Positions 55,626 through 64,000 of a DNA stretch of 64,000 nt are shown piece after piece (position 1 is the stretch's first letter; every line of letters starts with the position of its first letter). The notes beneath the pieces were generated by a model, which saw only the letters and a list, made by a program, of their open reading frames with translations, made no database searches and was not told the DNA's origin. The DNA is taken from the NCBI GenBank assembly GCA_023423065.1, contig JAFAGC010000012.1, forward strand, positions 20,512 to 84,511, in the 5' to 3' direction. The translations under genes and the position numbers were made by a program. This DNA comes from Pseudomonadota bacterium. GTDB taxonomy: Bacteria; Pseudomonadota; Gammaproteobacteria; Steroidobacterales; Steroidobacteraceae.

Positions 55626-57386
55626 CTAGCTACCGAAGGACGCCGTGGTCACCGAGGTCTTTTCCACGCCCTCCGGCATCGGCGCATCCGCCGGCGGCAG
55701 CGCGTCGGGGGCTTCGGATTCCGGCGGCTCGTCGAGCTTCGTGCCGGTCAGCCGCTCGATCGTCGAACGCAGCGGCTTCGAATCCGGCGACCGCGCGAGC
55801 GAGCGCGCCCACAGGGCGCGTGCCTCGGCCTGCTTGCCGCTCACCCACAGCGCCTCGCCCCAGTGCGAGGCGATCTCCGGATCCGGGAAAATGCGGTGCG
55901 CGCGCTCGAGGTAGGGCAGCGCGCCCGGAATGTCGCCGCGGCGGAATCGCACCCAGCCCAGGCTGTCGAGATAGGCCGGATTGTCGGGCGAGATCTCGAG
56001 CGCCTTGCGGATCAGCGTCTCGGCGCGCGGCAGCTTCTCGTTGCGGTCGGCCAGCGAATACCCGAGCGCGTTGAGCAGGTTCGAATCCTCTGGCCGCTCC
56101 TTCAGCAGCGCTTCGAGGCCGCGCACGGATTCCTTGTTCATGCCCGCCTTGTCCTGCACGAGCGCGATCTGGTAGCGCAGCCCGGGATGACGCGGGAAGC
56201 GTTCGAGCGCGAGCTGCAGCAGCGCGACGGCTTCGGAAGGCTTGCCGGCGTCCTCGAGAATCGAGGCCTTGGCGAACTCGACGTCGAGCGAATCCGCGCG
56301 TTCCTTCGCGGCGTGTTCGTCGAGCATCCGGAATGCCTCGTCGCGCTTGTTCTCCTTCATGAGCAGGCGCGCGGCGCGGCCGCGCACGATGAGCCCCGCG
56401 CCGGCCTCCGCCAGCCGCGAATATCCCTCGAGCGCGAGATCCGTGCGGCCCTCGCGTTCGGCGATCGACGAAAGATAGAAGAAGGCCTCGGGCGCGGCCG
56501 TCTGCGACGACAGCAAACTACCGAAACGCCGACCGGCCTCCGCCATGTCGCCGAGCTGATACGCGACCTTGCCGAGACGCAGATCCGCTTCGTCGCGCAC
56601 CGCTTCGTCGGCGCGCATGCTCTCGAGCTCCTGGCGTGCGTCCTCGAGACGGTCGAGCCGCAGCAACGTGTCGGGATAGGCGAAGCGCTGCGTATCCGGT
56701 TCGAGCGCGGCGGCCTCCTTCGCGTACGCGATCGCGGAGATGGCATCGCCTTCGGCCGTGAGCACGCGCGCGAGCTGGGCGCGCGCGTAACCCGAGGCGG
56801 GTTCGGCCGCGAGCATGCGGTCCGCGTACTTGCGCGAGGTCGCGAAGTCGAAGGATTCCAGCGAGAGGTCGACGGCGGCCGAAAGCAGGTCGTTCGATGC
56901 ATCCGGCGCGTCGAAGATCGGGCGCAGGGTTTCCAGCGCGATCGCGTGGCCGCCCGCGTCGCTCACCTCGGGGATGAGCTTGATCAGGGCCTGTTCGCCG
57001 CCGAGCTCGCGCGTGCGCAGGATCGCGGCGCTCGTCTCTTCCTCCTGGTACAGCCGGGCGGCCGCGACGGCCAGCGCCGCGACCGCGTCGACGCTTTGCG
57101 GTTCGAGCTTCTGCCAGCGCTTCGCCGCGCGCAGCGTCGCTTCGACCTGCTGGCAATCGGCCGCCACCTTCGTGGCGCGTTCGGCGATGGTCGCATCGCT
57201 CGTGCCCATCGCCGCCTTGAGGTAACGGTCCGTGCCGCCGCGACAGTCGCCGCGCGACAACGCCATGTCGGCGAGCATCAGCGCCGCGTCGTCGGTCTTG
57301 CTGGTGGACAGGGCGCCGGCGGAACCCGGCAGCATTACGGCGATGGCCAGGGAAAAAACGGCTACGCGCAAGGATTTTCGTGGCAT
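55626..57386 (-). CDS. Exported TPR-repeat protein
   Basis: A 586-residue protein with a signal peptide (1-26, VMLPGSAGA) and TPR-like repeats from about 30 to 560 (for example NPAYLDSLGWVRFRRGDIPG near the C-terminus), followed by a Pro/Glu-rich tail. It corresponds in position to the TPR gene beside lolB in Pseudomonas (PA4667-like). Role probably in envelope assembly. It is 11 bases from lolB and divergent from prfA, sharing a 42-base promoter gap. The frame stays open far upstream through prfA; the ATG at 57386 gives the signal peptide. Confidence 0.9.
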   Translation of the reverse strand: MPRKSLRVAVFSLAIAVMLPGSAGALSTSKTDDAALMLADMALSRGDCRGGTDRYLKAAMGTSDATIAERATKVAADCQQVEATLRAAKRWQKLEPQSVDAVAALAVAAARLYQEEETSAAILRTRELGGEQALIKLIPEVSDAGGHAIALETLRPIFDAPDASNDLLSAAVDLSLESFDFATSRKYADRMLAAEPASGYARAQLARVLTAEGDAISAIAYAKEAAALEPDTQRFAYPDTLLRLDRLEDARQELESMRADEAVRDEADLRLGKVAYQLGDMAEAGRRFGSLLSSQTAAPEAFFYLSSIAEREGRTDLALEGYSRLAEAGAGLIVRGRAARLLMKENKRDEAFRMLDEHAAKERADSLDVEFAKASILEDAGKPSEAVALLQLALERFPRHPGLRYQIALVQDKAGMNKESVRGLEALLKERPEDSNLLNALGYSLADRNEKLPRAETLIRKALEISPDNPAYLDSLGWVRFRRGDIPGALPYLERAHRIFPDPEIASHWGEALWVSGKQAEARALWARSLARSPDSKPLRSTIERLTGTKLDEPPESEAPDALPPADAPMPEGVEKTSVTTASFGS

Positions 57387-57428
57387 GGAGGGCACTATAA
57401 CTGGACCCCGGCCCCTTACAATGGTTCT

Positions 57429-58523
57429 GTGAAAGACAGCATCCGCACGCGGCTCGAGAAGATGGTCGACCGCTATGAAGAAGTCGGCCGATCGCTCGCC
57501 GACCCTGCCGTCATCGGCCGACAACGGGAATTCCGCGATCTCTCGGTGGAATACGCCCGCCTTACTCCCGTCGCGCAGAAGTTCGGCGCGTTCCTGTCGC
57601 TCGAACGCGAATTGAACGCGGCGCAAGACATGCAGGAGGATCGCGACCCCGAAATGCGCGCCATGGGCGCCGAGGAAGTCGCCCGCCTGGCCCCCGAAAT
57701 CGCGGCCGCGGAAGAAGCCCTGAGGCTGCTGCTGATCCCGCGCGACCCGCGCGACGACAAGAACATCTACCTCGAAGTCCGTGCGGGCACCGGCGGCGAC
57801 GAGGCCGCGATCTTCGCGGGCGACCTGTTCCGCATGTACGCGCGGTATGCCGAGAACAACGGGTTCTCGGTCGAGATCCTCTCGGAAAATCCGGGAGAAC
57901 ACGGTGGCTACCGCGAGGTGATCAGCCGGATCGCGGGCAACGGCGCCTTCGCGCGCTTCAAGTTCGAATCCGGCGTGCACCGCGTGCAGCGTGTGCCGGC
58001 GACGGAAGCCCAGGGCCGCATCCATACCTCCGCGGTCACGGTGGCGATCCTGCCCGAGGCCGATGAAGTGGAAGCGGCCGATCTCAACCCGGCGGAGTTG
58101 CGCATCGATACCTATCGTGCGTCCGGCGCGGGCGGCCAGCACGTCAACAAGACCGAATCGGCGATCCGCATCACGCACCTGCCCACGGGCATCGTCGTGG
58201 AGTGCCAGGACGAGCGTTCGCAGCACAAGAACCGCTCGCGCGCGATGGCCTTGATGAAGGCCAAACTACTCGCGGCGGAGCAGGAGAAGCAGGCCAGCGA
58301 AATCGCGCAGAACCGCAAGTTGCAGGTGGGCACGGGCGATCGCTCGGAGCGCATCCGCACGTACAATTTTCCGCAGGGCCGCGTGACGGATCACCGCATC
58401 AATCTCACGCTCTACAAGCTCGGCGACATCATGCAGGGCAAGATCGACGAACTGCTCGACGCCCTGCAGCACGAGCACCAGGCCGAACAGCTCGCCGAGG
58501 AAGAGCAGCGAGGCGCCGCGTGA
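57429..58523 (+). CDS. prfA: Peptide chain release factor 1
   Basis: A 364-residue class I release factor. The GGQ motif is in SGAGGQHVNKTESAIRITH, which is methylated on Gln and triggers peptide release; codon recognition comes from the preceding superdomain, where GVHRVQRVPATEAQGRIHTS is diagnostic for RF1. Start is GTG at 57429. hemA, which precedes prfA in most gammaproteobacteria, and prmC, which follows it, are absent here. The stop overlaps the start of the next gene by four bases. Confidence 0.97.
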   Translation: MKDSIRTRLEKMVDRYEEVGRSLADPAVIGRQREFRDLSVEYARLTPVAQKFGAFLSLERELNAAQDMQEDRDPEMRAMGAEEVARLAPEIAAAEEALRLLLIPRDPRDDKNIYLEVRAGTGGDEAAIFAGDLFRMYARYAENNGFSVEILSENPGEHGGYREVISRIAGNGAFARFKFESGVHRVQRVPATEAQGRIHTSAVTVAILPEADEVEAADLNPAELRIDTYRASGAGGQHVNKTESAIRITHLPTGIVVECQDERSQHKNRSRAMALMKAKLLAAEQEKQASEIAQNRKLQVGTGDRSERIRTYNFPQGRVTDHRINLTLYKLGDIMQGKIDELLDALQHEHQAEQLAEEEQRGAA

Positions 58524-60067
58524 GCGCGCCGGCCGCGGGCCAGACGCTCGCGGACCCAGGTCTTTCCGACCCGGGGCTGGCCGCCCCACCGGCGCTTGCC
58601 GTGCCGAGCGCCACCGGTGTCGACGCGCGCCTCGTGATCGCCGGGCCCGGCGCACGCTCCATCGCGTTCGTCCTCGACTGGCTGATCCGTGGCGGCGTCG
58701 CGCTCGTCTACCTGCTGCTGGCGTCGTGGCTCATCACGGGCGACATCGACATGGAAGTCCGGCCGGACAACGAGACGTTGTGGTACCTGCTGGCCGCCAC
58801 GCCGGCGACGGCTATCTACTTTCTCTACCACCTGGTGCTCGAGCCGCTCCTCGCGGGCCGCACGCCGGGCAAACGCATGACCGGGCTGCGCGTGCTCACG
58901 CCCGAGGGAGTGGTGCCGACCGTGGGCGCGCTCATCACGCGCAACGTGTTCCGCATCGTCGATTCGATGCCGGTGTTCTACGTCGTCGGACTGCTGTTCG
59001 TGATCTTCGGCAGACGTCACCAGCGGCTCGGCGACCTGGCGGCCGGCACCGTGCTCACCGTCGAGCGCGCGCCTTTCCTGGAAAAACTCGGCATCGGCGG
59101 CGCGGACATGAAAGCGTGGACCGACGCGCGGCTGCGCGCCGCCCACCTGCGCAAGGAAGACGCCTCCGTGAGCGATGCGCTCGAAGTCGTCGACGACTAC
59201 CGGCGCGCCGCGCACGAACTCGGCAACGCGCGCATCGCGGCGCCGTCGCCCGCGTCGGCCGCCCTGAGAAGCGAATATCTCGAAGCGGTGTATGGCGACC
59301 TGCACGACGCGATTCACCGGCCCGCGCGCCGCCTGCCGGACGTGCTGCGTTCGCTCATGCGCGACCAGGTGCCCGACGCGATCGGCGCCATGCGCATCCA
59401 CCTGCTCGCGGTGACGCTGCTCTTCATCGTCGCCATCGTCACGGGATTCTGGCTGGTGTACACGTATCCCGACCTGATCGAAATGTTCGCGGATCCGAAA
59501 CTCATCGCCACCGTGGAACGCGGCGAGTTGTGGACCGACGGCCTGCTCAACGTGACGCCCTCGGCGGTTCTCTCGGTTTCCATCCTGACCAACAACGTCA
59601 TCGTGTCGTTCTTCGCGTTCTGTTCGGGCGTGGTGTTCGGACTCGGGACTTTCTACCTGATCGGTCTCAACGGCATTTCGCTCGGCGCCATCTTCGCGTT
59701 CACGGGACAACACGGACTCGCCGGCCGCCTGTTCGACTTCGTCGTCGCGCACGGCTGCGTCGAGTTGTCGTGCATCTGCATCGCCGGCGCCGCGGGGGCG
59801 TACCTGGGCGAAGCGCTGATCCGTCCCGGCAAGCTCACGCGCGGCGAAGCATTCCGCGCGGCGGCCGCGGCCGGCCTGCGTGTGCTCGTCGTGGTCACAC
59901 TGCTCCTGTTCATCTGCGGATTCATCGAGGGATACATCTCGCCGGACCCGGAGATCCCGCGCTGGGCGCGCGTCACGATCGGCGTGGGCTACTGGCTCTT
60001 CATGGTGTCACTGCTGCGCGGTTACGTGTTCGGACGCAGTCGCGGCGGGCCGCCCGTACCGATCTAG
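58520..60067 (+). CDS. RDD-SpoIIM fusion membrane protein
   Basis: A 515-residue protein starting GTG within the prfA stop. Residues about 40-190 are an RDD domain (GPGARSIAFVLDWLIRGGVA ... FGRRHQRLGDLAAGTV), then a linker, and about 270-505 a SpoIIM/DUF95 domain (YLIGLNGISLGAIFAFTGQH, HGCVELSCICIAGAAG). About nine helices. In most proteobacteria these are two separate genes in MoxR/DUF58 clusters; here they are joined, and the gene converges on such a cluster. Confidence 0.9.
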   Translation: MSAPAAGQTLADPGLSDPGLAAPPALAVPSATGVDARLVIAGPGARSIAFVLDWLIRGGVALVYLLLASWLITGDIDMEVRPDNETLWYLLAATPATAIYFLYHLVLEPLLAGRTPGKRMTGLRVLTPEGVVPTVGALITRNVFRIVDSMPVFYVVGLLFVIFGRRHQRLGDLAAGTVLTVERAPFLEKLGIGGADMKAWTDARLRAAHLRKEDASVSDALEVVDDYRRAAHELGNARIAAPSPASAALRSEYLEAVYGDLHDAIHRPARRLPDVLRSLMRDQVPDAIGAMRIHLLAVTLLFIVAIVTGFWLVYTYPDLIEMFADPKLIATVERGELWTDGLLNVTPSAVLSVSILTNNVIVSFFAFCSGVVFGLGTFYLIGLNGISLGAIFAFTGQHGLAGRLFDFVVAHGCVELSCICIAGAAGAYLGEALIRPGKLTRGEAFRAAAAAGLRVLVVVTLLLFICGFIEGYISPDPEIPRWARVTIGVGYWLFMVSLLRGYVFGRSRGGPPVPI

Positions 60068-60082
60068 GATCGCGAACGCGTC

Positions 60083-61381
60083 CTAGACCTTCTTCCGGCG
60101 GCGCAGCTGTAGATAGGCGTTGATGACCGCCGTGTCGAGCTTGTCGTCCGGCTCGTCGAGCACGACCACTCCCTGGCGCCGCAACGTCGCGACCTGCAAT
60201 TGCGCGCGATCGCGGTGCTCGCGCGCCGCGAGCGCGATGGCCGGATCGCGCCAGTCGCGCGCCTCGGCTTGCGCGAGTCCGGAAATCTCCGCGGCGTGCG
60301 GCGCGGCCACGATGGGCTGGTGGCGCGGCACGAGCGCCTTCATCGCGTGCATCAACCGGTCGTTGCGATCCGGCTCCGCGAGATCCGTGAGCCAGACGAC
60401 GAGCCCGCGATGCCGCATCATGCGCCGCACGTGTATCGCCGCGATCAGCGGATCCGATTCGCCGCGATCGGTCACGAGGGTTTCGAGCGTGCGATGCAGG
60501 CGCGTCGCCGCGCGCACGCCGCGGTCCGGCAGGCAGGCGCCCATGATCCGGTCGGCGTATACGATCACACCGACCCGGTCCTCGGCCGAAACCGCGTGCT
60601 GCGCGAGGCGAGCGGCGACGTTCGCATACAGCCCCAGTCGATCGAGCGCGCCGGCGCGCACGCGGCTGGCGCGGCCCGCGTCGATGACGATCAGGATCTC
60701 GAGGTGCTGCGCCTCGCTGTATTCGCGCGAGATCAACGTGCCGCGGCGGGCCGTCGCTTTCCAGTCGATGCGCGACAACGCGTCGCCGGAAACGTAGTCG
60801 CGCAATTGCAGCAGCTCCACTCCCACGCCCGGCAGGCGCCGCGGCGTTTCTCCGGCCGACTCGCCGGGCACGGCGCGCGCGCCGCGCGCCAGGCTGTCGG
60901 GTCCGACCGTAAACGGCGCATCGAGGCCGAGCGGACGTGTCCACCACGCGAGCGAGAACCGGCCTAACAATCTTGCCGGCACGCCCGCGAACCGGCCGGC
61001 TCCGAGCCTCGTCGGCAGCAGCTCGCAGGGATCGCGCAACTCCCCGGCCGGCGGCACCTTCACCTGCCGCACGTCGACGGACTGCGCGAGCGCCGGCGGA
61101 AGCACGCGGGCGTACTGGACTTCCAGCTCCCGTCCGCGGTTGTGGTGAAACGCGAATGCGCCCCGCGCCCGGCGACCGAGCCGCAGGCTGGAGTCGTACC
61201 GGATGCGCAGATCGACGCGCGTGCCGCGGGCATACCAGGCCTCGATCGCGAGACCCGCGAGCAGCAGGAACGCGGGCAACAGCCAGGCGCCCTCGAATGC
61301 CGGTTCGTCCGACCAGGTGCCCGCGATCGCGAGCAGCGCGATCAGCGCGACGAACAGGTATCCGCGCAGCGCGAAGTGCAC
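60083..61381 (-). CDS. DUF58 protein (von Willebrand-type)
   Basis: A 432-residue protein with two N-terminal membrane helices (about 5-22 and 31-50), then the DUF58 core GDALSRIDWKATARRG and a vWA-like fold (ILIVIDAGRASRVRAGALD, VIVYADRI). Such proteins act with MoxR ATPases in envelope or stress functions. It starts four bases after the MoxR stop and is the last gene of the minus-strand operon. Confidence 0.93.
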   Translation of the reverse strand: MHFALRGYLFVALIALLAIAGTWSDEPAFEGAWLLPAFLLLAGLAIEAWYARGTRVDLRIRYDSSLRLGRRARGAFAFHHNRGRELEVQYARVLPPALAQSVDVRQVKVPPAGELRDPCELLPTRLGAGRFAGVPARLLGRFSLAWWTRPLGLDAPFTVGPDSLARGARAVPGESAGETPRRLPGVGVELLQLRDYVSGDALSRIDWKATARRGTLISREYSEAQHLEILIVIDAGRASRVRAGALDRLGLYANVAARLAQHAVSAEDRVGVIVYADRIMGACLPDRGVRAATRLHRTLETLVTDRGESDPLIAAIHVRRMMRHRGLVVWLTDLAEPDRNDRLMHAMKALVPRHQPIVAAPHAAEISGLAQAEARDWRDPAIALAAREHRDRAQLQVATLRRQGVVVLDEPDDKLDTAVINAYLQLRRRKKV

Positions 61382-61385
61382 CTGG

Positions 61386-62336
61386 CTACCTCGGGACGGG
61401 TGTGGCGTCGAGGATGGCGCCGACGATACCGAGATCGGTCTCGCCCTCGAGCGCGGCCTCGGGCTTGAGGACCAGGCGATGCGCGAGCACCCAGCGCGCG
61501 ACGGACTGCACGTCGTCGGGCGCGACGAAATCGCCGTTGCGCAGCCCGGCGTGCACGCGCGCCGCGCGAATCAGCGCGAGCGCGCCGCGCGTCGACAATC
61601 CGAGCGCCACGCGCGGATGCGTGCGCGTGGCCTGCGCGAGATCGAGCACGTAGTTGGACAGCGCCTCGGACACGTGCAGCGCGCTCGCCGCGGCGCGCGC
61701 CTGGTGCAGCAGGTTGGTGTCGAGCGTCCCGAGATCGGCGGGAATCGCCTCGCGCGCCTCGAGCTCGGTGCCGTAGCGGCGCAGGATCTCGGCTTCCGCG
61801 GCGCGCTCCGGGTAGGTCATGTCGACGCGCAGCATGAACCGGTCGAGCTGCGATTCGGGCAGTGGATAGGTGCCCTCGAACTCGCGCGGGTTCTGCGTGG
61901 CGAGCACGAGGAAGTCCTCGGGCAGCGCGAACGTGTCCCGCTCCGACGATACGTGCCGCTCTTCCATCGCCTCGAGCAGCGCCGACTGCGTCTTGGGCCC
62001 GGTGCGGTTGATCTCGTCGACCAACAGCACGTCCGCGAACAGTGGCCCGCGCCGGAACACGAACTCGTTCTTCGCCGAGTCGAATACGTGCGTGCCGACG
62101 ATGTCGCTCGGCATCAGGTCCGCGGTGCCCTGCACGCGGCGGAATTCCCCGCCCAGCACACGCGCGAGCGTTTTCGCGAGCAGGGTCTTGCCGAGTCCCG
62201 GCGGTCCCTGCACGAGCACGTGGCCGCGCGCGATCAGCGCGATCGACAACGCCCGGACGACATCTTCGGCCCCGACGATGACGCGCGCGAGCTCGCGCTG
62301 CACGGATTGTTCGAAAGTGGCGACTATGGAGTTCAT
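61386..62336 (-). CDS. MoxR-family AAA+ ATPase
   Basis: A 316-residue AAA+ protein. Walker A GPPGLGKT (about 44-51), Walker B VLLVDEINR, sensor-1 LATQNP, LPESQLDRFM (Arg finger region) and a lid domain follow. MoxR ATPases act as chaperones for metal or complex insertion. The ATG overlaps the DUF4350 stop by four bases. The extended upstream frame is not used. Confidence 0.95.
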   Translation of the reverse strand: MNSIVATFEQSVQRELARVIVGAEDVVRALSIALIARGHVLVQGPPGLGKTLLAKTLARVLGGEFRRVQGTADLMPSDIVGTHVFDSAKNEFVFRRGPLFADVLLVDEINRTGPKTQSALLEAMEERHVSSERDTFALPEDFLVLATQNPREFEGTYPLPESQLDRFMLRVDMTYPERAAEAEILRRYGTELEAREAIPADLGTLDTNLLHQARAAASALHVSEALSNYVLDLAQATRTHPRVALGLSTRGALALIRAARVHAGLRNGDFVAPDDVQSVARWVLAHRLVLKPEAALEGETDLGIVGAILDATPVPR

Positions 62337-63703
62337 GTCTTGATTTTTCTCGCGAGTTTGTCGAGCAGGTTCTGCAAGGAAGTGAGCGGAGGCTTGCGCT
62401 CCGCGTAGGCGTCCGCGTACCAGGCCTTGAGCTGATCCATCTCCTGCGGAAGGATCGCCGCATGTCGTTCGAGCCAGCGCCACAGCTCGCCGCGTTCGGC
62501 GTTCGCGCGCAGCCCGGAGCCGCGCGCGACGCGTGCGACCTGTCCGAAGAAGTCGTCGAACAGGCTGCGCGCGGTGTGGTGAGGCGCCACCGTGCGCGCG
62601 ATGAAGTTGCCGGCATGGCGGACCAGCGTGGCCTCGGAAGGATCGTTCGCCGGCTCCACCGGCGCGCGCAGGCGCGTCGAGCCGAGTACCCACACCAGCC
62701 ACAAGGCCAGCACGATGAAGACCGTACGCAGCAGGCGCGGGTCGCTGAAGAAACGGGCCGGGTCGTAGTTGGCCGAAAGGCCCTGGCGCAGGTCGTCGAA
62801 CAGCACCGTGCCGCCCGGCGCCACCACGGCTGCCACGATGTTGCCCAACAGCCGCGCATTGTCGTCGCTGCCGAGCGCGCGGTTCGTGAACAGCGATCCG
62901 CCGGCGGACAGCAGGATGCGTCCCGCGCCCAGACGCTGTTCGAAGATCGCGCCTTCGCCGTTCGGCGCGCGCGCCAGCGTGATCAGGAAACTGTCGTAGG
63001 GCATGCGCAGCGACCACTCCTCCGCCGTGTAATCGGTTTCGAGAGCGAGCCGGCGCACTCCGCGCAGCAGCGAATGCGGACCGGTGGGCAGTAGTTCGAT
63101 CTTCTCGGGCTCGTCGAGGATTCGTCGGTCGCCGCCGAGCAGCGATTCGATGCGATCCGACGCATCGTCGTCGTCCTCGCCCTCGCCCCTGGCATCGCGG
63201 GCATCCTGCTCCGCGACGCGTTGCGAGAGCGGCGTGCGGTCGAGCCGCTGGGCGCGCGCGGCGAGCGTTTCGAACTCGACGCCGGTGAGCGACTCGATCT
63301 CGACCACCGTGCTCGACGTGCGCCCGGCGCCCCAGCCCGGCTGGTCGACGAGCGCCGCGCAGATCAGCAAGGTGTTGCCGCGGCGAACCCAGGCGTCGAG
63401 CGCGCCGAACTCGTCGTTGCGGAACATCTCGAGTCCCGGCAACGAAAGGATGAGCAGGTTGCCGCGCGGCGCGATCGAAAGTTCGGCGAGCGCGGTGTAA
63501 CGATCGCGATACGAACGGGCCGCGATCCCGGATCGCGACAGCCACTCGTACAACGCCGCGTAGCCGTTGCCGCGGCGCTCGGCCGTGGTGGGACGCGCGG
63601 TATCCGCGTCCGGATCGAGCGACGGCGTCGGCCGCAGCCACATTCCATAGAACGCGGCCAGCGCCGCCAGCGCGAGCAGCAACGTGATGCCGCGCTCGCG
63701 CAT
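62333..63703 (-). CDS. DUF4350 membrane protein
   Basis: A 456-residue protein. An N-terminal helix (LLLALAALAAFYGMWL) and a second near 345 (FIVLALWLVWVLGS) flank a large soluble domain that includes a DUF4350-type segment NGYAALYEWLSRSGIAARSY and the SLPGLEMFRNDEFGALDAWV strand-helix. No catalytic residues known. It joins the MoxR/DUF58 operon through ATGA-type overlaps. Confidence 0.88.
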   Translation of the reverse strand: MRERGITLLLALAALAAFYGMWLRPTPSLDPDADTARPTTAERRGNGYAALYEWLSRSGIAARSYRDRYTALAELSIAPRGNLLILSLPGLEMFRNDEFGALDAWVRRGNTLLICAALVDQPGWGAGRTSSTVVEIESLTGVEFETLAARAQRLDRTPLSQRVAEQDARDARGEGEDDDDASDRIESLLGGDRRILDEPEKIELLPTGPHSLLRGVRRLALETDYTAEEWSLRMPYDSFLITLARAPNGEGAIFEQRLGAGRILLSAGGSLFTNRALGSDDNARLLGNIVAAVVAPGGTVLFDDLRQGLSANYDPARFFSDPRLLRTVFIVLALWLVWVLGSTRLRAPVEPANDPSEATLVRHAGNFIARTVAPHHTARSLFDDFFGQVARVARGSGLRANAERGELWRWLERHAAILPQEMDQLKAWYADAYAERKPPLTSLQNLLDKLARKIKT

Positions 63704-64000
63704 CAGCGTTTCACCGGCAGGCGTCCGAATTTCGCGAGCAGCTCCTGCGCGAGTTTCACGGCGTCCTCGAGCACCGAACTACCCGGCGCCTGCGGCGCGT
63801 AGCGCACCTGCTCGGCGACCGATGCGACGCGTTCGAGGCCGGCGCGGTCTGCGGTCTCGTCGAGCTCGGCGCGCCGCGCGATCGCGGTCGCGGTGAGTCC
63901 TTCCGACGCCGGCAACCGGTGCGCACGTGTCAACGATTCGCCCAGCAACCTCAGCAACATGCCGGGTCGTTCGGCGAGCGGCGCGGCCGCGACGTCCGCG
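63703..64000 (-). CDS. DUF4129-like protein, C-terminal part
   Basis: The frame is open from the stop at 63703 to the window edge, giving about 98 residues. LPASEGLTATAIARRAELDE and the RVASVAEQVRYAPQ segment match the C-terminal region of DUF4129 proteins, common upstream of DUF4350 in MoxR clusters. Its stop shares one base with the DUF4350 start. The N-terminus and membrane helices lie outside the window. Confidence 0.75.
   Translation of the reverse strand, partial: ADVAAAPLAERPGMLLRLLGESLTRAHRLPASEGLTATAIARRAELDETADRAGLERVASVAEQVRYAPQAPGSSVLEDAVKLAQELLAKFGRLPVKR

Noticed and set aside
55626..58226. Longer 866-codon version of the TPR protein
   Set aside because: The upstream part is antisense to prfA; the signal peptide at 57386 marks the real start.
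61386..63641. Longer 751-codon version of the MoxR protein
   Set aside because: The extension is antisense-like and overlaps the DUF4350 gene in another frame; the family start is at 62336.
1..64000. CRISPR array, prophage or intact insertion sequence
   Set aside because: No regularly spaced direct repeats of 25-40 bases, phage structural genes, or complete transposase with terminal repeats were seen.

Overview
The window is high-GC (about two-thirds by eye) and gene-dense, with genes on both strands. The block at about 50.3-58.5 kb (ychF-pth-rplY-prs-tRNA-Gln-ispE-lolB-TPR gene, divergent from prfA) is the gammaproteobacterial arrangement known from Pseudomonas-like genomes. An UrcA protein, ECF sigma factor/Ser-Thr kinase pairs, FlgO-like/TPR regulators, a TonB receptor and DUF1552/DUF1592 proteins fit an environmental gammaproteobacterium of the Steroidobacterales/Nevskiales/Xanthomonadales type. 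That placement is inference; there is no rRNA here.

Layout. 0-3.5 kb: end of a secreted beta-helix protein and its TonB-dependent receptor. 3.7-5.3 kb: three small genes. 5.3-9.7 kb: a MacAB-like efflux operon (ATPase, two permeases, adaptor). 9.8-12.9 kb: ECF sigma factor plus Ser/Thr kinase with TPRs. 13-16.9 kb: UrcA protein, PKD lipoprotein, alginate-export-type porin, ABM protein. 16.9-21 kb: winged-helix/TPR regulator, DUF2306 membrane protein, zinc dehydrogenase. 21-25.7 kb: operon of a DUF1592-type c-haem-motif protein, Tat-exported DUF1552 protein and small secreted protein. 26.8-29.2 kb: an AMP/thymidine phosphorylase translationally coupled to a second PRPP synthetase. 29.2-36.9 kb: EF-hand protein, hydrolase, a second winged-helix/TPR regulator, a CaCA exchanger, carboxylesterase. 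36.9 kb: an IS66 transposase scar. 37-42.3 kb: LytS/LytR-type two-component pair, NHL lipoprotein, Fic protein with an unusual repeat-rich upstream region. 42.5 kb: tRNA-Met. 42.9-47.9 kb: hybrid phosphorelay kinase followed by a REC-AGDEF-EAL protein. 48-50.3 kb: ZIP transporter and hydrolase. 50.3-58.5 kb: the conserved translation/PRPP/isoprenoid/LolB block. 58.5-64 kb: an RDD-SpoIIM fusion convergent with a DUF4129-DUF4350-MoxR-DUF58 operon.

Three DNA-level signals stand out. (1) A family of REP-like inverted repeats with core GGGGACATTCCTC occurs at four places between 47.9 and 53.0 kb; one supplies the start of a hydrolase gene and one abuts pth, which has no ATG/GTG/TTG in a usable position. 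(2) The octamer GTAGWTAG is scattered on both strands throughout (15 copies seen by eye, about one expected from composition), in coding and non-coding DNA and independent of reading frame. (3) A 12-nt-period GCCGATC repeat lies upstream of fic. No CRISPR array, prophage or intact insertion sequence was seen.
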